Source: Eukaryota sp. TZLM1-RC (lineage: Eukaryota > Metamonada: BaSk clade). Taken from it: a stretch of DNA of 64,000 bases. Both the position numbers and the translations under genes were made by a program. Location: the NCBI GenBank assembly GCA_040285825.1, contig JAUPSS010000005.1, positions 868,001 to 932,000 of the forward strand. Direction: 5' to 3'. The notes beneath the pieces were generated by a model that saw only the letters and a list, made by a program, of their open reading frames with translations, made no database searches and was not told the origin of the DNA. Below are positions 33,712 to 41,744 of the stretch, in pieces (position 1 is the first letter of the stretch; every line of letters begins with the position of its first letter).

Positions 33712-33851
33712 TGATGCAGTTAGGCAGAAATACCAAAGATGAAAAGAAGAAAAGAGCTTTATTAATAAAAATACTTGTTCTTGAACAAGTGCCACGTCAT
33801 CATGTGAATTCCTCATCTGTCCACCAAGTTAGTTTATCAGTAACAACAACA
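33712..33851 (-). repeat. 3' LTR (140 bp) of the gag-only element
   Basis: Direct repeat of 34,668-34,807, with scattered single differences. It is preceded on the minus strand by the polypurine tract. Confidence 0.85.
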
Positions 33852-33891
33852 CTACTTCTTCCCATTTTCTTTCAACAGTTTCGTAAACCAT

Positions 33892-34563
33892 TTAGCATAA
33901 TGAAGATAGGGGATTTAAGAAATACTGAGGCACGTGGTGTAGATGATTTACTTCGTGCTTAACTTTTGAGGGGCAATCACGAGCTAGATGACCTTTCTGA
34001 TGACATTTGAAACATGTCCCGTCAGTCAAATTGCGAGACCAATGGGATGAACGAGACTTCATACCAGCTTGACGCACAGAGTCAGTATTTTCAGAAACAA
34101 TCTTTGAAGATCTGTTCCAAGAAGCTACTCGCGTGCAATCAAGTAGTTCATCCTCTGCGGTATTCACCAATGTAGGAAAATCGGGGAACACCTCGTCCCG
34201 AATTCGAGAAATCAGAGATTTCTGCAGTCCTAATGGAAGAATACCCTTGGCGAATCTGATCATGAAGGCTGAGTCAGGCAATTTCAGTCCGGAAGCCCTG
34301 CTTTTCGCCTGAAGAAAACGTCTCAGGTAGCAGGACATACGTTCACGGACGTCACCCTTACGGACATCAACCTTCAACTCAGACATCACCAAGTTGAATT
34401 CCTCGTACGAGGAAAACGAGGTGGAGGATCTTAAATGATCCAGAAACACCTCATCGGATGAATCAACCCCAGGTCTTGTGAGAACCAATGATTCTAACAA
34501 GAAGGGGTCAACGAGGAGCCTTGCTGGAACAAGGTCCTTCTTCGGTGTAACAGAAGAGTACAC
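33892..34563 (-). CDS. Gag protein of the small LTR element (capsid + CCHC zinc knuckle)
   Basis: A 223-residue ORF. The middle (about 45-140) reads like a Ty3/gypsy capsid: YEEFNLVMSELKVDVRKGD, RFLQAKSRASGLKLPDSAF and MIRFAKGILPLGLQKSLI. A CCHC knuckle CFKCHQKGHLARDC lies near 184-197. The product would coat RNA and form particles. The N-terminus may be short compared with gag proteins of 300 or more residues. It is open between the LTRs with no frameshift, which argues for recent activity or constraint. Confidence 0.82.
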   Translation of the reverse strand: MYSSVTPKKDLVPARLLVDPFLLESLVLTRPGVDSSDEVFLDHLRSSTSFSSYEEFNLVMSELKVDVRKGDVRERMSCYLRRFLQAKSRASGLKLPDSAFMIRFAKGILPLGLQKSLISRIRDEVFPDFPTLVNTAEDELLDCTRVASWNRSSKIVSENTDSVRQAGMKSRSSHWSRNLTDGTCFKCHQKGHLARDCPSKVKHEVNHLHHVPQYFLNPLSSLC

Positions 34564-34667
34564 CTTTCACTGTTGTAGGAACAACAGGACATCATCCACT
34601 TCCATAGAAGCAAGGGACGGATGTAGTACGCGTGTAGATATCATCTGCAATGAGGGCCAATAATTAT

Positions 34668-34807
34668 TGATGCCGTTAGGCAGAAATACCAAAGATGAAA
34701 AGAAGAAAAGAGCTTTATTAATAAAAATACTTGTTCTTGAACAAGTGCCACGTCATCATGTGAATTCCTCATCTGTCTACCAAGTTAGTTTATCAGTAAC
34801 AACAACA
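34668..34807 (-). repeat. 5' LTR (140 bp) of the gag-only element
   Basis: TG...CA ends, AATAAA inside. It is followed by ATAATTATTGGCC, the same post-LTR sequence as the 79-bp LTR family. Confidence 0.85.
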
Positions 34808-34950
34808 CAAAAGTTATACAACATTTTGGTTTCTGTAAATGTAAATCACTCTATAGAATACATTGGTGCAAAAAAGTAATGAGTGATGAATATTCAAATC
34901 ATTGATTATGAAATGATCGATTTCTGACCAATCACATTTCATATATCATG

Positions 34951-35425
34951 AAACACTTCTTCTTCTCAGAAACTGAGATAAATGAGCTTCAGGAGTCATT
35001 TGAGTTGTTTGGTGCAGATGGTCACATCAAGAAAAGCAGCGTTCTCCTCGCTATGCGTGCTATTGGTATTTACAAGTGATATTCGACTGACAACCAGGCC
35101 AGAATCCTCCTGAAGATAAGTTAAACCAATTGCTCAATGATTACGATGTGGCCAAGACTGGAAACATTTCTTTCCAACAATTTGTTGACATTGCTGCACT
35201 TCTGTACGAAAGCGATGACGAGAATCAAGTACTTGAAATGTATCACATGTTGGAGAAGAATGAGGACAACTTCATTAAGATCTCCACCTTCAAGAAGTTT
35301 GTTCTTGACTTGGACCTGAACATAAAGTATGTCTATTTAGTCTAACCTCAGTGAGAAGAAGCTTGATGACATCATCAACAATGTTGATTTTGATGGAACA
35401 GGAGTCATCAATTGTATGAACATAA
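34951..35425 (+). pseudogene. Centrin/calmodulin-like EF-hand pseudogene
   Basis: ATG at 34,951 opens FSETEINELQESFELFGADG and SSVLLAMRAIG, which follow the first EF-hand of centrins (acidic-aliphatic helix, loop, AMRALG). TGA follows at about 35,080. A second frame (35,130-35,345) gives TGNISFQQFVDIAALL and ENQVLEMYHMLEKNEDNFIK, paralleling EF-hands 2-3. A third gives LSEKKLDDIINNVDFDGTG, paralleling EF-hand 4. The calcium loops lack several acidic residues. Centrins act in basal bodies and centrosomes. The frame breaks and lost ligands make this a pseudogene, although undetected introns could explain one break. Confidence 0.7.
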
Positions 35426-35429
35426 GTGT

Positions 35430-35945
35430 TGTTTCACCGCAGTTTATCAATTTAACCAATTGTATACAGATCTTGCTGATTGTGTAGAATGAGTCTTGTT
35501 CTCATCAATTTTATGTAAAGTTCCTTAATTTGATCAATGGTCAATACTATCGAAGTAGTTCTCTGTCCACATGTGTAATATACAACACTTACCAAAAGCA
35601 CATAACGACTTTAATCTCAACGCTAAATCAATTTCAAGCAAGTTTTTTGTTGATTTTGATTTGTTTCAATCAACATTGTAACAAACCTCAAACTTTATAT
35701 CTCCATATCAGTGAAAAAATTGTGCCTATTTTTTGAAAAATTAATTTCTTGCAATTGTTTTTTCCGAAATAACTCCTTATGACTGATGAATTCTTGTTTG
35801 GTAGGTTTGAGCACTTTTTAATTATTGGGTGAAAAAGATATTTATATATTTGATGGACTTTATCCCACAACGCAACATCTTAGACTTCTATGTCATATGT
35901 GACTATTTTATTCCGGAAATAGACACATTTGAAAACTAAACAACA
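35430..35945. other. Intergenic stretch, nothing recognised
   Basis: AT-rich; no coding similarity seen. Confidence 0.4.
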
Positions 35946-35949
35946 ATTT

Positions 35950-36338
35950 TAACTAAAGCTTCTTTTCCATGGAGAAACGGTAGTATAATCGATAATTATT
36001 TCAGTTCTATCATATCAATCACATTGAATATCACCTCGTTTTTAGCTCAAACTGAAATTTAATTCATCAAACAGAGGTTCTAAACGAACTGGATAATGAA
36101 CACATTTTAAGAGATCATAAATACAATCATCAACAGCATTGTGGATAATTGATCTTTTTTGAGTGAATTCACAGCAGGAAAGATGGTGATTAATAAAACC
36201 AAAAGCACCACCTTTACAGTTCATATCTGATAAGCTTTGAGGAGGAGAAATATTAAGTCTGATTCGCATGACCGTCAAAAATTGAATATCTGAGAGCAAT
36301 AGTCCAAATTTGTGAGAAACTTGTATTAACAAACAAGT
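35950..36338 (-). mobile_element. RLE-J copy J2, 3' part
   Basis: Minus-strand fragment: FGLLLSDIQFLTVMRIRL, a C-x-G...H-x4-C-like region, TQKRSIIHNAVDDCIYDLL and LEPLFDELNFSL, then the start of the endonuclease region. It parallels 52,830-53,160. It is separated from its upstream part (37,103-37,430) by inserted sequence. Confidence 0.75.
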
Positions 36339-37102
36339 CACCACTGATTAGAATGTTGAAATCACGACTAGGTGTCACTAGAATTGCCAATGTGATTTAT
36401 CTATATTTACTCCAATATAAGGGTGGTCCTGCTTTTCCCGATCTTACCTTATTGTATAAAAAGTGTGAAACTGAAAAATTCCACATTTTGCAAAATTCTT
36501 TTGATCTTCATTTGACAAATATATTTCAAATAATGAAACAAAGAAGATCTTTTTGGAAACCAAAATTTAATCCAACAGAACAATTGGAGAAATGTTTTGT
36601 ATTTGGTTGAAGAAAGAAATAGATTGAAAAATACCCAAATTCGCAAGAAATTTGTCTCTAAATTTAAAAATGGTCAAATTCAAAAACAGTCGACTTATTC
36701 ATGGAGTGTAAAGTACAATCATCAATGAACAATGCCATATTAAACTCAGAAAGTATGAATGCTGATCATCACTGGTTGTCCATGTTGATTGATCTACCTC
36801 CTAGAATCATTCAGTTTACAATTAATCCACTATTATTTATTTATCGAATAAAGAAAAAAAATCATCAAATAAACCAAAGTTCCACATCCTCAAAATCTGC
36901 TTCCCCTACATAGAAACAGTAAACTACCAAAGATTCAGAAAATTTAAAACATAAATGGAGTGAATCAGAAATTAATTTCACCATTCTGTTCAAAATAGAA
37001 AATACAATCCTGTTTTGCCAATAAACACGATTGAAAATTTTTCCAATTCCTTCATATATGTATTGAAATATGTATTGGTTATGAATACAACTACTTACTA
37101 TA
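36339..37102. mobile_element. Insert within RLE-J2: old retroelement pieces
   Basis: The left part (36,353-36,610, plus strand) reads LYLLQYKGGPAFPDLTLLY and KFHILQNSFD, resembling the post-RT block of an unrelated non-LTR element. The right part (36,870-37,060, minus strand) is a diverged RLE-B-like 3' end (FNRVYWQNRIVFSI, VGEADFEDVEL). An imperfect ~18-bp repeat (TTGT--TTA-CAAACAAG) lies at each border, a possible old TSD. Confidence 0.55.
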
Positions 37103-37430
37103 AACTGAACTTGTGGTTATCAAACAAGATGAACTATTTTGAAAAGAATTCACACTACACAAAGAAGTCAAAAACAACTGTAAAGAAAAATCACCGGAGT
37201 TGTTGACCATGCTAATTTGGTTGTTCAGTGATTCTGCCTCTAGATAATTAATAATTTTCTTCTGTAGTTTGGGAACTGTTCTCAAAAAGTTTGGTAAATC
37301 TTTAGTTTCTATTGAGTTAAAGTCAACTTTTGCAGGAAATGATGATTTCCAGAAGTCATTCGAACAACTTTCTAGAAAGGAACGCAAAAACTTCGTTGTA
37401 ACTGAAGTAGAATTTTGTGCTAAATACAAT
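37103..37430 (-). mobile_element. RLE-J copy J2, upstream part
   Basis: Minus-strand frame: FLESCSNDFWKSSFP, LRTVPKLQKKIINYLEAESL and NNQISMVNNSGDFSL, ending at SSCLIT. It parallels 52,640-52,830 of copy J4. Confidence 0.75.
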
Positions 37431-37919
37431 TATTGATGAGGAAACCGTAGAGCAAGTTCAAATAAGAAGTTCTTGATTCCATCTAAAAACGAAGCATTTG
37501 AAAAATGGATGAACAAGTTAGGCCACTACCACCATGTTTATGCGATCTAAAAGTATGAAAGGGAATATCATCAATATTATTGATGTTCAGTACTGAACCC
37601 AGAAATTGAGTTCTCTCAGAAAAATACTGTTTGACATATTGAGTGATCAAATCATATGTGATTATTGTTCAAATAGATCGATCTTACATTAAATTATAGT
37701 TTTAGTCACTGAAAACTATATCAAATGAAGAAGCAAGACTTTGTAAGGATTGAATACCCCATACACACTGCAGCCATGGCGTCAAATTATACGGGTTCAA
37801 ATGTTAGCTTCCACTATGTGTATAAATGATGTTGCAAAAGAACGACTTTGGAAAAATGACTTCCCGAAAAGTGGGTGAAAAATAACAATATATATATATA
37901 GATGAACACAAAAAAACAA
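37431..37919. other. Intergenic stretch, nothing recognised
   Basis: No coding similarity seen. A short TA microsatellite lies near 37,890-37,901. Confidence 0.4.
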
Positions 37920-38279
37920 CTAAACATTTCTAATCAACTTTCGTAAAACCTCACCAGCTTGTGGTATTGTAACTAGCACCGAGGAAACAGTCATTACAAT
38001 AGCAAGCACAAAAGTCAAAACAAATTCACTGTTCTTAATTCCAATACCAAGAATTGCCCAGGCCAGAACCAAGTAGGGAGAATAATCATGTCCTGAGGCA
38101 AGTTTCATGAAAACAAATACGAAAGCACAAGGAACAACAATGAGGAGAATTTGTGCAATGATCTGGCTGGCGAGGTCAACTCCCATCCAAGCTAAAACGG
38201 TTAGTGCATTTGCAATGGTGGCCACAAACAACCATGCCGCATGTGCTGCAAAAGCTGTGTAGGTTATAAGATCGGCCAA
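37920..38279 (-). pseudogene. Small multi-pass membrane protein, 5'-truncated gene or 3' exon
   Basis: About 119 codons with roughly four hydrophobic segments: AAHAAWLFVATIANALTVLAW split by a loop, SQIIAQILLIVVPCAFVFVF, YLVLAWAILGIGI and EFVLTFVLAIVMTVSSVLV. It ends in a basic LRKLIRNV tail. I do not recognise the family. The first codon of the open frame is TTG and no ATG precedes it. RLE-J 3' sequence starts directly upstream (38,281), so the gene has either lost its 5' end to that insertion or this is a final exon with an acceptor AG near 38,292. Function unknown; an integral membrane location is inferred from composition. Confidence 0.5.
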
Positions 38280-38280
38280 G

Positions 38281-38430
38281 CGAGTTGCTATTCAAGTGAA
38301 TAACGAAAATCTTCCATCATTTAATTGATGGGTTTTTTAGTAGGTAAATGTATCAGTCAATGTTTTTTGCTTGAGCTTTAAAATGTGACTGTTCCAAGAA
38401 TAAATCATTTTTAACCTACATGAACTCGCT
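38281..38430 (+). mobile_element. RLE-J 3' UTR tail (J3)
   Basis: Matches the 3' end of J4 (54,165-54,295): GAGTTG, GAAAATCT-CC, ATTGATGG, AAAATGTGA-TGTTCCA-GAATAAA. It marks a J copy or fragment at this site. Downstream (38,440-38,520) an out-of-frame CFP-x-x-IHEIP-like piece may be more of J. Confidence 0.65.
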
Positions 38431-38725
38431 ATTGAACTTAAGAAAAGTTACATCAAAGATTTGGTGTCAACGTTCCCTGGCATAATTCATGAAATTCCTC
38501 CTACAAAATAGTGAGAAATCTCCACTTGAACTTTTTCGAATTCATGTAATCAAAGCTTCTCTAAGCATAAGTAGCGCTGATATAACATTGGTATGGTAAC
38601 ATCAGTGTGTAATGAAATTGTGCGAAAAAAAAGAAATTACTCGCATAAACAGTATCATATTGAAAAAAAGCCAGAGATACAAAACAGAAATAAATGTTTT
38701 ATAATAATATAAAATAATTACAATT
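38431..38725. other. Intergenic stretch 3' of VPS35L
   Basis: Nothing recognised apart from possible RLE-J debris near 38,440-38,520. Confidence 0.4.
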
Positions 38726-41494
38726 CTAGACATCAAAACCCTTCATAGTCAGGAATTTCAATGTATTTTTACCAAAACCAGTTTTATAACCACCCCCTCT
38801 TTCAATAATTAATAACGCTAATTTAACAAATTCTTTTAAATCCTCAGTATTTTCAAAGAAAGTGATGAGAACATTAACCAATTCAATCATAAAAATTGCG
38901 GCTTCCTGTGAAACGTGGCCATAAGGATCGAAAATTTCCAGTATTTCCTGAAGAATCACATTGACTTTTTTGCTACACTCCTCAAAAGCAAATTCTTTTG
39001 AATACAAGGTTGATAAATTATATTCATCAATTGAGCCTAATAAAGATACCAATCCGACAATAATTGCTAATAAATGTCTATAATGAACAAACAACTGATT
39101 GGTCTTATAGTCTTCGAAATCTCCATCAGCTAGACAAGAAAAAGTGCCATGTTTGGGTTCAGAGTAAAGTTCTTTTAAGGAATTGATTACAATATCAAAA
39201 AGATAATAAATTCCAAATTCAGGATGACTACAGAGCATATTTGTTGATAAAAGATTACCCAAGTGACGTACAGTCGACAAAACTAGAGCAGAACTACTGA
39301 CCGCACTGGCAGACTCCAGTGAACTTTCCAAAAATGGTGGAATATGGGGGATAATGTCTACCAAAGTATTTACTATTTCCTGATATTGAATAGTTAACCC
39401 CAAACCAAGTGAAATTTCAGCAGTAGATAAAAACAATTTAACTTGGGAGAAAACGTCAAGTAAACTAGGAATAGTGATTTGAGCAAAAGCCAAAGCTCCT
39501 TTAATGGTATCTATTGAGTTTTGTTCTTTATCCATTTTAACAACCATTGATAAAACCAATTGAATTAATTCTTCTTGGAGGGGTTCAAAATGTAAGAATA
39601 ATGGTCTGCAATCAGTGTAAAATGATAACTGACTTTCCGAATCGGGAAGGACAACCTTGTGGATCAAAATCGACAACAGGTTTTTAACTACTTCCTTTTG
39701 CTCGATTGGAGTTTCCAAACTGATTGAGGAGGTTAAAAACCGGGCAACAGTTAACAAACCATGACTCAGAACTGCATCAGAGACTTGACTTTGAGATTCA
39801 CTTTTGGAGAGCGATTTTAAACAACTTGATGAAACAATTGCTCGTTCTTTTTGGGGCAATAGTGATAAACATGGAACAAAATGGTCAAGAGCAAAGAAAG
39901 AAAGTGGCTGTGATGAAGTTACAATTGAATCCAAAAAGTTTAGTAATGATTTAACTAGCAGAGAAAAATACTTTTCAGAGGTAGACTTCGTGTAAAGATT
40001 AACCACTTCTTTGAGTAAAATGTTTAATAATTTGTTTCCCTTTGACTTTTGTTGACTGGAAACGTGATGACAGACAAACTTTCCTAAATTGGAAGCAATG
40101 TCGATTCTCTTAATGTTGAGAAGGGTCTCATCTTCGGCAGCCTGATAATCACTCAAACTAGACCCCCATATTTGATTGATTGTTTTAATGACATCAGCCA
40201 GTTCAAAACCTTCGGAAGGTAGACAATCAGCTTCCGCTAGAGAATTGGAAACTGCCAACATTGAGTCCAATACTGTAAAATGATTCTTTTCAAATGTAGT
40301 TTCATTTTCTTCAATATAGGAAAGGAAAATTAATGCAAATTTGACAGCAACATTTGCTGGAAACGAAGAAAAAATGGACGAAATGAGTGGTAAAGAATCT
40401 ATTTGAAGGCACTTGTAGTGTTTAAACCAATTTAGTAATAACTCATAATTTGAATCAATTGTATTTTGGTCATCAGAATAAATTCCATAGCCAATGCAAT
40501 TAAATAATGGTACCAAAGCGGAAACTAACTCATGATCAAGGGGGTTGTTAACTGGCCACCTCATCAACACATCATTGATTGATTTGATTGATAGTTCACG
40601 TGCACTGGCTGGAACTTCTTCTTGACAAATCCTGCAAATATAACAACTTACATAAAAGGAAGTCACAAAGCCTCCGATACCCCGACACTGGGAAAGTAAC
40701 CGGTTAACAATCATCGCCAACTGATTACTGGGGGTTAAAAACCTATAAATTCTGAGCACCGCTGCTTCAATCAGTACTCTTGGGAGCAACTCTCTAACAG
40801 AAGAAATCTTTCCCAGCCAGTTAGATGCAATTAACTTGGCACCTTGAGGTACATCAATATTAGTAAATGATTCAGGAAACTTTGAATTATTTTCCTTTGC
40901 AAATTGAATAGCTTTGGTCTTAATTCTTGAAAATACAAGATCAGCAAAGGTGTCAAGCACATCAGTAACCAACATTAATAAATGGGGAAGGGAAGTGGGA
41001 GATTTGAAGGTAGGAATTAACTTGGCAGCTTGAATCACAACTTTAAATGACTTGACCATGTCGCCTGAAGCCCAAGAGTCCTGCACCTCTGTCTTCATAT
41101 GGACCAGACGAAGAGATATGGTGTCTGTGGGGGTAGTAGGGGTGGCAGAAGGTTGACCAAAGGTGTGATCAGAGAGGAGAAAGTCTGCGTGAATGGAGTC
41201 GACATGTTTAAGTGTGGTTTCAGTGACAAACTCTTGGAGGGCATGGGACAGATCAAAAGGGGCGGATTGGATAGGGGTGTCGTCGGTGGGCAGTGTGGAT
41301 GAGAGAGGGTCGAAGAGATAGGTTGGGAGGTCAGCCTCTACGGATTCATCAACTACTTCAATGGAGAGAGGCGTAGAGTATGAAGTGAGTGGGTCGTTAT
41401 CAGTAGGTTCCAGAGGAAGAGAAGTCGCTGCAGCTTGAACCGATTCTGCATCGCGAACTTTGGGTATAAAAGTAAGTTTTGACCAGTCGCTCAT
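38726..41494 (-). CDS. VPS35L: VPS35L: retriever complex scaffold subunit (VPS35-like)
   Basis: An uninterrupted 922-residue ORF, close to the animal protein (about 960). Retriever (VPS35L, VPS26C, VPS29), with CCC and WASH, recycles cargo from endosomes to the plasma membrane. Recognition rests on blocks aligning with animal VPS35L: a central DSWASGDMVKSFKVVIQAAK, LMLVTDVLDTFADLVFSRI, SSVRELLPRVLIEA, LLSQCRGIGGF, and later QLSFYTDCRPLF and ITIPSLLDVFS. The acidic, low-complexity N-terminal ~120 residues diverge, as is common. The rest is expected to be an alpha-solenoid. The ATG at 41,494 is the first in frame and no intron is needed. Stop TAG. It has no operon-like neighbours; a decayed gypsy element lies just upstream. 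VPS35 itself is less likely, because the DxWASGDxxKSFKVVIQ block is typical of VPS35L. Confidence 0.9.
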   Translation of the reverse strand: MSDWSKLTFIPKVRDAESVQAAATSLPLEPTDNDPLTSYSTPLSIEVVDESVEADLPTYLFDPLSSTLPTDDTPIQSAPFDLSHALQEFVTETTLKHVDSIHADFLLSDHTFGQPSATPTTPTDTISLRLVHMKTEVQDSWASGDMVKSFKVVIQAAKLIPTFKSPTSLPHLLMLVTDVLDTFADLVFSRIKTKAIQFAKENNSKFPESFTNIDVPQGAKLIASNWLGKISSVRELLPRVLIEAAVLRIYRFLTPSNQLAMIVNRLLSQCRGIGGFVTSFYVSCYICRICQEEVPASARELSIKSINDVLMRWPVNNPLDHELVSALVPLFNCIGYGIYSDDQNTIDSNYELLLNWFKHYKCLQIDSLPLISSIFSSFPANVAVKFALIFLSYIEENETTFEKNHFTVLDSMLAVSNSLAEADCLPSEGFELADVIKTINQIWGSSLSDYQAAEDETLLNIKRIDIASNLGKFVCHHVSSQQKSKGNKLLNILLKEVVNLYTKSTSEKYFSLLVKSLLNFLDSIVTSSQPLSFFALDHFVPCLSLLPQKERAIVSSSCLKSLSKSESQSQVSDAVLSHGLLTVARFLTSSISLETPIEQKEVVKNLLSILIHKVVLPDSESQLSFYTDCRPLFLHFEPLQEELIQLVLSMVVKMDKEQNSIDTIKGALAFAQITIPSLLDVFSQVKLFLSTAEISLGLGLTIQYQEIVNTLVDIIPHIPPFLESSLESASAVSSSALVLSTVRHLGNLLSTNMLCSHPEFGIYYLFDIVINSLKELYSEPKHGTFSCLADGDFEDYKTNQLFVHYRHLLAIIVGLVSLLGSIDEYNLSTLYSKEFAFEECSKKVNVILQEILEIFDPYGHVSQEAAIFMIELVNVLITFFENTEDLKEFVKLALLIIERGGGYKTGFGKNTLKFLTMKGFDV

Positions 41495-41744
41495 TGAGTT
41501 GGATGATGAGGATGTAATTGGGAAGCGTTGGAATTTAGGGGGGTTTCCAATTTTTTTTGTAAACTGGATTTTTATTGAACTAATTTATATATGTAAACTG
41601 AAGATGGGGTTTAACCACTTTCCACCCAATGCCTCTGAAGTTCAATTTTCTCCTACTTGTCTGAAATTCGTCAGTTACACAGTCACGCTTTCGAAGACAC
41701 AAAGACTGGAGCAGTTTACACTTATCTGTATTGGCCGGAATCAA

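Larger units (their letters stand above)
33712..34807 (-). mobile_element. Complete small non-autonomous LTR retrotransposon carrying only gag
   Basis: Minus-strand order: a 140-bp 5' LTR (34,668-34,807), leader starting ATAATTATTGGCC, gag ORF (34,563-33,892), a purine-rich tract (AAAATGGGAAGAAGTAG) directly before the 140-bp 3' LTR (33,712-33,851). The LTRs begin TGTTGTTG and end CATCA, carry AATAAA and differ at a few positions only. The 4-mer CAAA flanks both outer ends (33,708-33,711; 34,808-34,811). There is no protease, RT or integrase, so it would need a helper. The structure fits terminal-repeat-with-gag elements. Confidence 0.85.
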
